DNA of 64,000 nucleotides from Eleusine coracana subsp. coracana (lineage: Eukaryota > Streptophyta > Magnoliopsida > Poales > Poaceae). Below are positions 1 through 11,250 of the stretch, piece by piece; the first letter of the stretch is position 1, and every line of letters begins with the position of its first letter. Both the position numbers and the translations under genes were made by a program. The stretch lies in contig CM064430.1 in assembly GCA_032690845.1 (NCBI GenBank), forward strand, positions 7,302,949-7,366,948, read 5' to 3'. The notes under the pieces are model-generated. The model saw only the letters and a list, made by a program, of their open reading frames with translations. It was not told the origin of the DNA and ran no database searches.

Positions 1-990
1 GGAAGAAGGATGAACTTTCCCATAAGTCTGTATCCAGCACTGGCAAATATGTTTCTTCTGTGGCAATGACAATTTGTTTTCTGTGATCTTATGCTGGCAT
101 CGGTTATCGTAAGTTCTAGCAAGGCAAGACAGATCTGTGGTTCTGCTCACATAACAGAGGGCACCTATTGAGACAGACTCTAACCGAAACTTCCAACTGA
201 TTTTACTGAACCCACCATCCCAAAAAAGCCTAACCAGTGAGCTGAATTGACTAGTGAGTTCTCTTTCCTGGTATTTCTAAAGCATGGAAACGGAAATGAA
301 TGCAGCCTCTGCGAAGAAGTAACTGCCATTAGATTGAAGTAGGAAAGCTTGAAAACAATAGCAGCCCTAACATAACAGAACATGAAAACAGCATGAATGG
401 ACTTACTAATAAATATTGCCAGCTTCATTCACCTAGGACAAATCTATTTCCTAATAAACAAGATGTTCAAATGATTTTCAGTACAACCAAGGTATGCTTT
501 AATTTTGTGTGCCAGTTACGATGCATGCAACATACAACTTAACTAAAATCACAGAACACGGTTCTGAAAAAGTTATGCAGAATAATATGAAAACATAAAC
601 AGAAAGGTGGCAGATCTGATAACCAATAAATATTTGATTAACAAACAAAACAAATCCAAGCTACAACAATCAGTTTCACATCCCTTTGGCCCAGCATAAA
701 ACAAAAACGTTTTTTTTTTAGTTGCGGCACTTGTCTTCATGGAATTGTTTTTCTTACCAAAAAGAGGTATTTATCAAGATTAGTCTCCAACTAAATCAAT
801 CGCAGTAGGATACAACAGAACAGATCCATATACCATAGTCACCAGATATCTCAACGCAAAAATTTATACAGATAAAAAACAGTGTAGAACGTCCGATATA
901 TCAAATCGAAACAGGAGATCCCCAAACTAACAATCCACTGATATTCTGAAAATCACACGCATCACCACAGGGATAGAACCATCGCTATAC
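1..990 (-). other. Intron following the first coding exon of the RZ-1-like gene (incomplete)
   Basis: The sequence leaves the exon at a GT donor (990-989, exon CAG then GTATAG). I see no continuation of the RRM in the remaining 989 bases, so the next exon lies outside the window. The stretch is AT-rich with a short T run near 711. No other gene or repeat was recognised in it. Confidence 0.6.
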
Positions 991-1101
991 CTGCGCCTCG
1001 ATGACCTTGCCGTAGTCCCCAAAAGTGCGCTCAAGCGTGCGCTCCGTGGTGTTCCACGACAGCCCGCCTACAAAGATCCGGCCCACCTTCTCCTCCGCCA
1101 T
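991..1101 (-). CDS. Glycine-rich RNA-binding protein, RZ-1 type, first coding exon (partial)
   Basis: This exon encodes 37 residues starting MAEEKVGRIFVGGLSW. GRIFVGGL is the RNP2 motif of an RNA recognition motif, and the following TERTLERTFGDYGKVIEAQ fits beta1-alpha1-beta2 of the RZ-1 group of plant RRM proteins. In that family the RRM is followed by a CCHC zinc knuckle and a Gly-rich tail, and members act in nuclear pre-mRNA processing and RNA chaperoning. Those parts would lie in exons outside the window. The ATG at 1101 is chosen because the upstream in-frame codons come from a 5'-UTR intron. The exon ends CAG before GTATAG in phase 0. A general GR-RBP without a zinc knuckle cannot be excluded from 37 residues. 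Confidence 0.8.
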
Positions 1102-1125
1102 TCCTCCGGTCCAATCCCCTCTCGC

Positions 1126-1248
1126 CTGCACCGAAAATCCAGCCACCAAACAAAATTGGCAACAGAACACCAAAATCAACAGAAGTTGCTGACAAGGAAT
1201 AGGGCGAATCGCGCCTAGCTGGGCGAGGAGAGACGGCTGGCGGCTCAC
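1126..1248 (-). other. 5'-UTR intron of the RZ-1-like gene
   Basis: On the minus strand the leader reads GCGAG then GTGAGC at 1248 (donor). The acceptor is TTTTCGGTGCAG ending at 1126, 24 bases before the ATG. Both sites match consensus. Introns in the leader are common in plant RRM genes and often enhance expression. Confidence 0.65.
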
Positions 1249-1290
1249 CTCGCGCAGAAAACCTAGGATTGCTCGGGCGCCCGGGTCGCG

Positions 1291-1299
1291 TTAGGGTTT
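1291..1299 (-). promoter_or_regulatory. Telo-box (AAACCCTAA) in the leader
   Basis: The minus strand reads TCTAAACCCTAACGC here, between the TATA box and the leader intron. Telo-boxes recur in plant promoters and leaders of translation and RNA-binding protein genes, which fits the gene assigned downstream. Confidence 0.6.
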
Positions 1300-1346
1300 A
1301 GAGAGAGATGCGAAGAGAGACCGAGAGAGGAGTCACCTAGAGCGTT

Positions 1347-1354
1347 CTATATAT
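1347..1354 (-). promoter_or_regulatory. TATA box of the RZ-1-like gene
   Basis: GATATATAGA on the minus strand lies about 30 bases before a GA/CT-rich stretch near 1305-1325 where transcription would start. The spacing to the telo-box and leader intron is typical for a plant promoter. The start site itself is inferred. Confidence 0.5.
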
Positions 1355-1359
1355 CTTGT

Positions 1360-2223
1360 GCGAAAACGGGCCGAACGGAATCCAAGTGTCGTTACTCGTC
1401 AGTTAGTCGAGATTTTTTTTTTCCCTCTTTCTTTCCTTTTCGGAAAAAAAACTGTAACATATGGATTCGGAGATCCGCCTGAAAGCGGGGATGATTCCCG
1501 CGGGGGGGAAGGGTCTCATCCCGCCCCGTTAAGGACCTTCCCCGTCCCGTTTTCCACTCTGTTAAGATAATGGGGAAATCTATTCTTATTTTTATCCTCG
1601 TCGAGTCCCCATTTTTCATCGAGTCTTAATGGGATCATACAACGCGCTGATTAGTATATAATAGAGAAGCTATATTCAGCAATCAAATATTGAAAGTTGT
1701 GGCTGGGGACTGAGGGTTAGGGATTAGAGTTCGGTTGCTTACTTTTTTATATATGCACACTGAAAATAGGCTTTGGCTTGTATATTTTTTGTATAGTTTA
1801 GTGGACTACTTTATTTTCGGGTTCCCATGGTTTCTCGCGGAGAAAATTGATCCCTATCCCTGCCCCGCTACTTATCAGATCCCCGTCCCATTAGCCCCAA
1901 CGAGGGAATTTGTCCTCCATCCCCACCCCATTCAGGGCGGGGTTATGCGAAGCTCCGTTCCCTACAGGAAAGATTTTAGGACGATTCAGAGAGGTGATTT
2001 TGGAAAGATGAGCCACCCGGAATGATGGTTACATCTAGAAAGATGAGCCATGTCCACCGGATTATATAGGGTGTCCAACTCTTAAAACAATCTATTGATC
2101 AATTTCCATTGGACACTCTACATATAGGATTTATCAGGGAGGTGTTGCAGTCTATAGAGGTACAACCCAACCTATGCCTCATTTCATTTTTTTTATTGCC
2201 CATACGCTATTTTGGATGAGTAA
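1360..2223. other. Intergenic stretch with CCCCG-rich remnants
   Basis: Two GC-rich blocks (about 1485-1630 and 1805-1975) contain repeated CCCCGTCCC/GCGGGG words and face each other across an AT-rich centre. Such words resemble subterminal repeats of degraded grass DNA transposons, but I found no clean terminal inverted repeats or target duplication. The short open frames here show no protein-like composition. Confidence 0.3.
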
Positions 2224-2569
2224 GGGTGTGTTCGTTTCTTTGGGTCTAAATTTTAGTGAGGTCACGTCAATCATTAAAATGCTATATATGATTATTAAAT
2301 ATATATTAAATATAAAACTAATTACAGAGTTGAATACACATCAGCGTGACAAATTTATTAAGCTTAATTAAATCATCATTAAGAGATGTTTACTGTAGCA
2401 TCATATTATCTAATCATGACCTAATTAATTTTAATAGATTTGTCTCGTCATTCAGAGGGAGGGTTATGGACTGGATTTTATCAGTAATCTATATTTAATA
2501 TTCCTAATTAGTATCATAATATTTGATGTGACAGATCTAAAAATCAGAGGGGTGGAAACGAACACACCC
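2224..2569. mobile_element. Tourist-like MITE (346 bp, TAA duplication)
   Basis: The left end reads GGGTGTGTTCGTTTC and the right end is its inverse (GAAACGAACACACCC). TAA stands directly outside both ends (2221-2223 and 2570-2572). A 3-bp TAA/TTA target duplication and short GG-starting inverted repeats are typical of PIF/Harbinger MITEs. There is no coding capacity. Confidence 0.8.
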
Positions 2570-3540
2570 TAATTCTTTTTTTCTCTATTTTTTGAGCGAG
2601 GAGGACTATTAATTCTTCATGTATGAAGAAAAACCAAACCTTTCATTTGTATAGTCGAGTCTCAAATTGACTTATGGAAGAATAAATAACAATTCCCATG
2701 ATCCTTCTTAGCTACTTCTTCTGTCCCACTAGTAAAAACATCATTCTAGCCTTTCCACCGGCGATGAAGCGGTGAAATGAGCATCATGCTTCTATTCTAT
2801 TCTACATTACCAAACTGTACTCCCAGTCTTGCTCCTTCAGAAGCTCACCGCCGCCTAGCTTCTGCACAAAATCGTGACTCACGCCCTAGGAAAGCCACCA
2901 AGTCGTCTCGTGTATAGCTCATATGGATTTCATCCCGGACACCCGATCTTGGGGCAGCACGCAGCAGAGACCAAGGGATCTTGATGCGGGTTGGGGCAGC
3001 TCAAAAGGATTTCGTTGCCGCCGCAGGATCTTGAGGCGGCAGGGCCAAGGAGGAGGATGGAGGCTAAGAGTTCCATCACGACGACGAGTCTCATCTCATG
3101 GTGGCCCGAAAGCTCGAAAATACGTTTCTAACACAGGTGGGAGCTACCCTCCCTTATCCGACGGTCATTGTTGCTTCGAGATTTGTGTTAACCCAATCTA
3201 CATGGATATCATTATCCTAGTTAGCTTGTAATTATTGTCTATAATTACCTTTGTTGGACAGCATCTTGGGTGACGTCAACGCTTTGCTCTGCCATGGTTC
3301 TGACAGGAATAGTTCGTAGGTAGTTGGCTGGTAGTCTGTTTTCATTTGTTTCTTTTTTTCTTCTTTGTTTTTCCAATGTAATGCGACAGTAGTAATTGGC
3401 CGTCACCAAGGATTGCATTCTGGATCTGAGTTCATCAATTTGAAAATATCTATTTTGCATGTTTCTGTTTTCTTGTTTGCATTGCTTTCATTTTGTTTTT
3501 GTTATCGTAAAACCAATTTTGAAGAATGTAAAATTATGAG
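2570..3540. other. Intergenic, no recognised gene
   Basis: AT-rich sequence with a moderately GC-rich part (2900-3130) containing repeated GATCTTGATGCGG / GATCTTGAGGCGG words. The 102-codon plus-strand frame over it shows no domain. I regard this as a repeat or decayed fragment. Confidence 0.3.
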
Positions 3541-3555
3541 TTCAAAATTCGAATT

Positions 3556-3895
3556 TCTGAAAATGATATAGTGTAATAGATTTCATGTTATATTGGTCAT
3601 TTATGTTATTTAGAAATAAATTATTTTTTTGTGTATGGTTGATGGTCATTATTACATATTTTAGAAAATGATATGGTGTAACAGATTCCATGTATCATTT
3701 TCAAGTTATATTTTAAAAATAACATATGATATTTGGGAACTCTCATATTTGTTGTGTGTACAACGTGGAGTCATTGTCTCATATTTTACAAAATGATTTG
3801 GTGTAACAAATTTCATGTCCTAATTTTTAAGTGGTAGTCAAAAAATGACAGATGGTATTTGCGAACTTGTGTTTGCTTTGTGTACAACGTTATTC
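3556..3895. repeat. Degenerate tandem repeat, about three units
   Basis: The phrase AAAATGATATGGTGTAACAG followed by TTCATGT recurs near 3556, 3663 and 3787 with a spacing of roughly 105-125 bases. Each copy is followed by related text (GTGTACAACG near the end of the last two units). The units have diverged, so this is an old array. Confidence 0.6.
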
Positions 3896-3899
3896 TAGT

Positions 3900-4820
3900 T
3901 TTGATAAATATGCCCATCTTCTGATTAGAAACCAAATCTCAGAATATTTGACATAAAAAAGTATCCAAATTTTATTTTTCATTTTCGAATATACAATAAC
4001 AATTTTGTTTCTTTTGCCCTCTCTTAGATATGCCTCACAAACCGTGTCCAATTAATGACTCGAGCAGAGACCTGCATGCATGCATGCATGCATTTGGCAG
4101 TGTGTGTTGTTGTAATTCTAGTTTGACCATCACGTGCGCATGCACATCTTAATTTTGCAAATCCATGCTGAACAGAACACACGAATCTCCAGGCCCTCTC
4201 TTCCGCAGATGCGCTTCCGCACCTGTCCGATAAGGGGCGGTAGCTCGCCTCCGCGCGAGAAAATCCAGGTTGCCGGAAAGCTCCTGCCTGCCGCCATGCG
4301 CCCATGTCGCGCCCCCTAGCTCTCAGCTGCCACCGTCGAGAGGCTCCCACCCATCTCCGTGAATCCAGCGGGCATCACATGATCGTAAATCAACAGCAGC
4401 AGCTCACCATAGCTAGCTCGTCTCCAGTTAGAGCAACCACAAATTAAATCCACACCGCTCCCATCTCCTCCCCGTCCGAGGTCATAACATCTAGCTTCCT
4501 CCCCTCATCGTAGTTTCTAGAGAGAGGAAAAGTAGGGAAGTGAGGGGGATAAGACTTCAAGGCGATGCTGGCGGAGGGAAAGGGGCTGATTGCGCTCGTC
4601 GCTGCTACGAGCCATGAGATTCGGTGGACGGGGCTGCCGGGGAAGGGCGGGCAGGCTCGAGAGCGAGAGCGAGTGCGAGTGGATAGGATGGTGCGGTCGG
4701 TAGAGGCTAGAACGACACTTTTATTGCGATGTTTTTCGAGTGTTAGAAAGACATTTTCAATGAGACAAAAGGAGTAATTGATCTAAGGGAAATTTTGTCC
4801 AAGTTGATATGTACGAGCAT
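3900..4820. other. Intergenic, no recognised gene; short GCAT microsatellite
   Basis: AT-rich sequence runs into a GC-richer block (4180-4720) with a GCAT repeat at about 4072-4092. Open frames on both strands in the GC-rich block show no family signature or intron consensus joining them. It could be a decayed gene edge or a captured fragment. Confidence 0.3.
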
Positions 4821-4823
4821 TAC

Positions 4824-4985
4824 TGTTTGTTCTGGTCAAGTATGATGATGGCTAATAAAAGACTAACCAATTTGCCGCACGTCCAGTGAAAACAATTTCA
4901 GTCTGTTTGTTCTGCTCAAGTATGATGATGGCTAATAAAAGACTAGCCAATTTGCCGCACGTCCAGTGAAAACAATTTCGGTCTT
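4824..4985. repeat. Two-copy tandem duplication, 80-bp period
   Basis: The block beginning TCTGGTCAAGTATGATGATG (from about 4831) is repeated 80 bases later (from about 4911) with only a few differences. It is non-coding and looks recent relative to its surroundings. Confidence 0.85.
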
Positions 4986-5189
4986 CAAAACATACCAGCT
5001 CAGACAGGTAAGGGTGAAAATCGCTGAATTTTGACTGGTTTTATTCTGAAATTCTTTTAAAAAAAGAAAAAAAATTAATAAAAGAGGCAATAATGGCCAA
5101 CAATTACCAGTTGGAGCAAATACGGATCCTGACGGGTAAAACTGAATTCGGTGATTTTGTCATAGAATTTGGACCAATTTTTTCCGAGC

Positions 5190-5580
5190 AGTTTTACTAT
5201 ATATATTACCTCCAGTAATTATTGGAGATAATGCAGTTATTACTGGCAGTAATTGTAATCCAACGGTTAAGATTACTTTTTATCCCATCACTATTACTGT
5301 CAGTAATTTAAAGCAGTAATAATTTTACTCGGGGTATTACTAGAAAGATAAAAATGTTGGTGACTTCAATCGTACCTACGTGCGGCGGCGGTGGCGCCAG
5401 CGGATCTGTGAGCAGATAAACGAGAACGCACTGTACGAATGGAGTGAAGATGCTAAGAAATTACTCCTATACCTTTAATGATAATGTGGGTATTTAAAAA
5501 AATATATGAGTAAATTACATTATTATCCCTAGACATTACTTCCAGTAATTACCGGAGGTAATATGCATAGTAAAATTACT
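5190..5580. mobile_element. MITE-like element with long inverted repeats and ATTACT words
   Basis: The left end (AGTTTTACTATATATATTAC) and the inverse of the right end (AGTAATTTTACTATGCATAT) start an inverted repeat of about 45 bp with several mismatches. The interior is dense in CAGTAAT/ATTACTG words. No target duplication is obvious, so the superfamily is uncertain. Confidence 0.5.
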
Positions 5581-6114
5581 CTTTTTTTCCACTGCGAACG
5601 CCAATCAATGGGAACGGATTCAAAGCCCTGCGCGTAAGAGACAGTGAATCCAAAAATCCAAAATAATCATTGCTACTAGGTCATCTCGTGAAGCCCATAC
5701 TTTGTCGCCCCCATACAGTTTCATCATACACGATGCTGTTTGCTCAATAAGAAAAAAAAATCATACACGAAGCTGAGGTACCGGATGGCTGAGATTTGAC
5801 AGCAAGTTGACGGCCTCTCTGATTTCCGGCCGGTCTTGGCGATTCCGTTGGGAACAGAGGAGCCCGACGACGAGCACACGTTCCATCTGGCTCTCGTCGA
5901 ACTCCCCGCACAGCCGCTCGTCGGCCATCTCTCGGACCTTATTATTGTTGTAAGATTCCCGTACGGCGTCGACGAGGGAGTTGGAGAGAATGCCTTCTTC
6001 TCCCTGCAACAGGGACGGTGTCTTGCCAGTGGCGATCTCCAGCAACAGCACCCCGAAGCTGTACATGTCAGACGCGGTGCTCACCGTGCTGGTGGCGATG
6101 CAACTGGGGTCCAT

Positions 6115-6117
6115 TTA
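6115..6117 (-). other. Premature TAA stop in the receptor kinase
   Basis: The codon falls directly after GTYD and before MDPSC, in the P+1 loop region that ends the activation segment. A single base change from TAT or TAC would create it. The 117 codons beyond it remain free of stops and keep kinase subdomains IX-XI. Confidence 0.9.
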
Positions 6118-6763
6118 ATCGTAAGTCCCAAACATGGCGGTTTCTGGGGAGCCCTGCCCGGTGTAGACCCGCTTCACGAGCCCAAAGTCGCCGAGCTTGG
6201 GCTCGAAGGTGGCGTCCAGCATCACGTTGCTAGGCTTGATGTCGCGGTGGAGGATGATGAGATTGTGGCAGCCAGTGTGGAGGTATTCTATGGCGCGGCC
6301 GACGCCGATCACGATCTTGTACCTTTCCGGCCATGGCAGTGACGTCTTCTCCCTCGACTCGTCGTGGAGGTGCTTTTCGACACTCTTGTTCTCCATCAGC
6401 TCGTACACGAGTAGTGGCCTGCCGTTCTGGCCACCGTCGCACCAGCCAACGAGCTTCACCAAGTTGCGGTGGTTCATCTGACCAAGGGTCATGATCGCGG
6501 TGACGTAGTCACGCATGGTTTGCTCCAATGGCCCTTTCAGCCTTTTCACGGCCACCTGCTGTGGGTTACGCGGATCGGGTAGGTTGCCGCTGAACACCTC
6601 TCCGAACGACCCCTCTCCAAGCTTCCTGTCCTCGGCGAAATTGTTGGTCGCGGAACACAGCTCAGGGTACAAGAATTCCCTTGCAACTGATCATTTTTCC
6701 AGCAAAGATGAATAAATGAGTCAATAAGCTTCTAATCTATATGTTGCATAACACTTATTCTAA

Positions 6764-6767
<4 letters not shown>

Positions 6768-6806
<39 letters not shown>
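6768..6806. repeat. CT microsatellite in intron 2 of the receptor kinase
   Basis: A near-perfect run of CT dinucleotides lies inside the 526-bp intron between the membrane-span exon and the kinase exon. Likely polymorphic. Confidence 0.95.
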
Positions 6807-7689
6807 GAGGATCGAATTCAAGATTTAAGACTTGCTAGGTTTGCATAAACAATACTAATACAACTTGAGAGATGCTAAGGAGTGCAATACCTGATTTCTA
6901 GTTTTCACATAAATATTACTTGCAAATTACGTTAAAAATATCTCTAACCCCTATACAAACAACCAGTTCTAGCTTATTGTTTTGAAAAAAAGTCAATTGT
7001 GAATGGTCTAAAGACACCTGAATTTCCTAATCGCCAATTTGCTTGAAACACCAAAAATTAGGTTGGGGAGGGATGAAACTCTTGAGTGAGCCTACAATAT
7101 CTGATAAGTTATTTTACACGCAGACAAGTCGATCACAAACTAAATCAAGTCTTTTTTGAACTGAAAATTAAATCAAGTATTAGCAATGAAAATTAAACTG
7201 GATGATATCCACCTGGCAACGTGATCCTCATCGCAGGCCGTCTAATAAACCACTTGTAAATTATATAGAGCACAGCAGCTAGTAAACTTGCTCCTAAGAC
7301 TGCACATGCCACGATATGTATCACCCACGTTTTTGTCTTTCTACCTGCATCTGTCAGCTGAACATCTATAATGATATTAGATGGTTATATAGTAAATTAG
7401 TTATCACTGTGACTTATTAGCAAGTTGTGCGTATGCATAGGTTAGGAATTTAGATAACATGTCAATAGGAGATACATGTCTGTGTGACAATAATATGGCA
7501 TCATATATTTCCTTCTTTTTTAGTTTTCCTCTGAACTATAAATATTCATAGTAATGTTTGGTGAAAAGTTTATGGTATTAGAGCAAATGTTTGGGTCTTT
7601 TGGGTTAGTTTTTATTTTCAACATATGAATAATATAGAATAAGGCAGTAAGGTATTCTTAGTTGATTTTTTATACAGACAAATATGGAG

Positions 7690-7990
7690 TTTTAGAAACA
7701 TATCCAACAAGGAGTTGACATGCGGGGGTAAGACAACCCTCCGAATATTTTGCAAAGAAGAAGACTTTCTTATGCAGGCCGAGAAAACCCCCGAACCCCT
7801 GTCCATCCTTACACAGTGCACCGTGGTCCATGTGAGACAACCATGACCTGGACCGGGTCGTAGACTTATGTTTTGGTGTGGTGACAAACGAGGGGATTTT
7901 TTTGTCCCAACCCATAAACTCGCTCCCATTGGAAGTCGAATCCGGAACCTTGAGGATACTACTAAGCCATCTTAACCATTAGGCTGAAGG
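7690..7990 (-). mobile_element. tRNA-derived SINE (Au-like) in receptor kinase intron 1
   Basis: On the minus strand the element opens with a pol III A box (TGGTTAAGATGG, 7967-7978) and a B box (GATTCGACTTC, about 7932-7942). It is followed by TGGGAGCGAG and AAAAAATCCCCTCGTTTGTC, the body words I associate with the Au SINE family. Its 3' limit is not sharp. It lies in the same transcriptional direction as the host gene, within the 1305-bp intron 1. Confidence 0.7.
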
Positions 7991-8383
7991 ACCGTTCATT
8001 TTCTAATGATAATTAGAGTGAAGCAACTTGATGATCATTAAACTTTTGTTGAGAATTTCTATTTTCCTATAGCACATCTCATACTTTGGAGCTTCCGAGG
8101 GAGGCTTATATTAGTATTGTAGCCTTGTTAGGTGGAAGTGCAATTTTGCAAGAGGCTGCTAGACTTCCCGTGTTCTGAACACTCAAGACCTCTCAACATC
8201 TGAAGATTTTGCTAGATCGATCGTAAAAGTTCTGAAGCATGAGCTGGTTGGTCCCTCCTACATAGACATCATCATCCTAACGTGTTGGAGCATTTTGACT
8301 ATTAGGATGATGATGCGTATGTTGATTGACTTTCTAATGAGATCTTTCTTCAAGGGGAAAATTATAGGACTAGTGCAAAGCAG

Positions 8384-8480
8384 CTTGAAATTAGTTGCAG
8401 CCAGCTCCAGCAAATCCATGGAGTTCTTAGTGTGAAATTGGTTGCAGCCAGCTCCAGCAAATCCATGGAGTTCTTAGTGC
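8384..8480. repeat. Two-copy tandem duplication in receptor kinase intron 1
   Basis: GTTGCAGCCAGCTCCAGCAA and the text following it (to TTCTTAGTG) occur twice back to back with one or two differences, period about 54 bases. Non-coding. Confidence 0.8.
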
Positions 8481-9488
8481 CGCTCACCCGCACCTCCAGA
8501 AATTTGTGGAGCTGGAGATGTAAATAATTTCAGGGCTTTTATTAAGTCAATTCATTTTTCTCTTAGACTAAAAATAAAAAATAAAAAATGTTATTTCATC
8601 GTATAAACCTTAACTTCAGCTTGGATCTTAGAGTTGAAGCTGTGTCAAACAGGACTTTAATTGTGGTTACCTGATGCTATGTCTGATGCGTTGAATGACC
8701 AGGAGAGGAGCTGGTGCGACTCCCAGAAAGTCCCGGTCGCCGCAGAAAACCCGACGGCCGCATCCTGCGGCACTCCGGCGGCCTTAAAGTCAATCGGCGC
8801 CTGGATGTTATGAATGTTCCTCCGGTCAGCCAGCCGTAGGTTCACCACCATCATCTTGGAGCTTGCGTCGTACGAGATGTTTGCCCACATGGTGCCTACG
8901 AGGCCGAGGTTTGGCAAGTCCCTGGTAAAGGCGGTGGAATGGATGCTGTTGACATCGATGCCGATGTGGTCGGCAATGACATTGAGGGGATCCAACCTGT
9001 CGTTCCACACCGTGTCGAACTCGACGGCGACTATCGGCGGCGATCCCATATTGTCGGGGTTGCTGACGAGCCCGAGGTAGCCTGCAAGGGAGTCCGGTGG
9101 CAGCATCGGGGGAAACGTTCCGATGAAGAAAGCCATGCCGTCCCCCCGGGTGTTATTAAGGTTGCCGCCGATGGCGAAGGTGAAGCTCGTCCTGAAGCTG
9201 GCGACCCTGCCGGTGGTGCTGTCCCACAGGCGCACGGGCTGCGCGTATGCTACGCGGCCAGCGCTGCCGGGGGCCATGAGTGTAAGGTCGATCCTGTCGC
9301 CGGAGGAAGAGGAGTCGTGGAAGTACAGGAGGTGTGCCCTCTCCAAGTCGCCAGGGTTGGAAAAATCATAGTGGAAAGAGAGTGCGGAAGCGTCGAGAGG
9401 CATCAGGCAAAGGTAGGCGAGGAGGAGGTGGCCTCTAGGATAGGCCATTTTGCTGCCGAAGGAAGAAGTCATGGGGCTGTCATAGTAA

Positions 9489-10180
9489 TCTCTACAATTT
9501 ATTAATTGAGGTGTGGTCGTCCACTTCGTGTCCATAAAGTTAGAGATTGAATCTAAATCGGTTTTATATCTTTTATATCAAGTATCGAATTTCAAAAATC
9601 ATAAATCTCTCATCTGGAGCTCAAATTAAGCAAACTCGGACACTATATTATAGCTCTCGAAAAGTTCTACAACTTTGATATTCAATAGAAGTTCAGATCT
9701 CACCGTTTTAATTTCCAAATATGCGATACAAAAATATTTGTTTGGATTCGGACTCCTCTACGCAGGTCTCTGTGTGGGGCTCATATCTTCTAGCTCTGAA
9801 GTCAAAATAATATGATCCACATATGTTTTGAAAAGGTCTCAATGAGATCTACAATTTTAGTGTTTTAACCTTTTCTATTGGAGTAAGTTTTCAAGTTCAA
9901 AATCACGTTGTAATACAGTGTTATTTTGTAGATTGTGTTAGTTAATTTTTCCTTTCGATAAAACTTCTAGAATATGGTAAATAACATTAAAAAAATTATT
10001 AATTTTAACATATAAAATGTTATACTAAGAAGCACCAACGGTAATACAAATATGATCTTTCATGTAAAAAATATCAATAATATTGATATATCTAATAATT
10101 ATATAGTATAAATAAATTATTTAAATCATAAAAAATATTTTATTTTTTAACACCGTAGCAACGCACGGACATTTTGCTAG
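9489..10180 (+). mobile_element. Non-autonomous Helitron H1 (692 bp) upstream of the receptor kinase
   Basis: The 5' end is TCTCTACAATTTATTAATTG preceded by A (9488). The 3' end is GTAGCAACGCACGGACATTTTGCTAG followed by T, a hairpin-forming stretch then CTAG. Insertion between A and T without target duplication is the Helitron signature. The element is AT-rich and has no coding capacity. Its left end lies 40 bp before the ATG of the lectin receptor kinase, so the longer upstream open frame to 9535 is element sequence, not protein. Confidence 0.85.
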
Positions 10181-11250
10181 TTATATATATATGGACGGTC
10201 GATCAAAACAAAGAAATTAGCTGATATATCCATTCTCTATAGCTGGTGAAGACAACCGGCAGTTTACTCATAAAGGCGTAACGGACAACGTAATTAGAGC
10301 TAGCTGATATATAAATGGAAGTTGGTTCGATAGTAACAAGAATTCTGAAATAGCAAAAGGAGCTATCACGGGCTCTTCAAAGAAATTTGCGTGGTTCGCT
10401 GTCTCCGCCCTCCGCCATCAGTTTTTCCCTATTGGTAGAAAAGAGCTTGGTTCACTTCTTTGAAACTCTCAACTTTTGCTAAATGTGTCGGGAGAAAAAC
10501 AAAACGAAAGTAACTTGATACAAATGATGCGTAGGGCAGCTGCCCAATTCAAGCTGCCCAATTCACCCAGATCGGCTCTATGTTTTGGAAGGCCCTAGGG
10601 GGAACTTTGACGTTGGGCCTTTTAAGCTTATATATTTTTTTCTTTTTCAAAGCCTATATGAAGTCCTTAATAAGCCTATATACATGTACTTATATTACGA
10701 TATAAAATAGGCCGGCATAATACAAAAGAAATTGCAGCAATTTTAACATAGACCAAATAGTAAGAGTTGCCCTGAAAAACAACAATTAATAAGTTAATTA
10801 CAACATATTCTTGGTTTTTAATAACTATTTATTTAAAATGCTGAAAAGAAAAAATATGGATTTTTTATAAGATGAATACAATCAAAGTTCTAAAATCTTC
10901 ATCGATATGATTGGATAGGCAGTTAGAACATTTGATAATAGATTGTAACAAACTCAAGAATGACCGTATGAGGTAATATTTCTTTGGCAACCTTGAAATT
11001 AGAAAGGAAAAATGGTAAATTTTGGGAATAAAAAAGTTACACTCTGCGCTTGACTTACCTTTGAGTCTTCAACCTGCGATCGGGTGAAAAATAGGTGCAA
11101 ACTATGATCAGTTGGCTGGGAGATATTTGTTTTTTTAGAAATAGTTGGCTGGGAACTCGAGATAGAAAACCAAGATACATAAAGAAAAATATAGGGGATT
11201 ATAGGAAGGTGGAACGTCGCTTTGTTTTGGACGTCACCTTGCACCAGCCA
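10181..11250. other. Intergenic, displaced upstream region of the receptor kinase
   Basis: If H1 were removed, this AT-rich sequence would directly precede the receptor kinase start, so it may hold the original promoter. A short repeated word (AGCTGCCCAATTCA, twice near 10537-10565) is present. No gene recognised. Confidence 0.35.

Larger units (their letters stand above)
5761..9448 (-). pseudogene. L-type lectin receptor-like kinase, three exons, in-frame stop in the kinase
   Basis: Exons are 8671-9448, 7213-7365 and 5761-6686, with GT-AG junctions all in phase 1. Together they give 619 codons. Exon 1 has a signal peptide (MAYPRGHLLLAYLCL) and a legume-lectin domain with VAVEFDT and HIGIDVNS. 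Exon 2 is almost only the membrane span (WVIHIVACAVLGASLLAAVL) with basic RRPAMR inside. Exon 3 is a Ser/Thr kinase with GEGSFGEV, VAVKRL, HRDIKPSN and DFGLVKR, so an RD kinase. The reading ends at a TAA (6115-6117, codon 501) where FGTYD meets MDPSC; family members normally have a Tyr there. The rest of the kinase stays open to 5761. Such receptors sit in the plasma membrane and act in defence and stress signalling. A recent loss of function, or a sequencing error at one base, would explain it. Confidence 0.85.

Noticed and set aside
5836..6342. 168-codon plus-strand open frame
   Set aside because: Shadow of the GC-rich kinase exon on the other strand.
7201..7380. Frameshift in the membrane-span exon of the receptor kinase
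   Set aside because: On rereading, the exon translates without interruption from DVQLTDAG to RITLP; the apparent loss of two bases was my misreading.
7932..7978. Possible tRNA gene
   Set aside because: A and B boxes are present but no acceptor stem or cloverleaf; the downstream body is SINE-like.
8939..9505. 188-codon plus-strand open frame
   Set aside because: Antisense to the lectin exon, whose sense frame shows a full legume-lectin domain; the antisense frame has no domain.
9449..9535. N-terminal extension of the lectin kinase
   Set aside because: Most of it lies inside Helitron H1; the signal peptide starts at the ATG at 9448.
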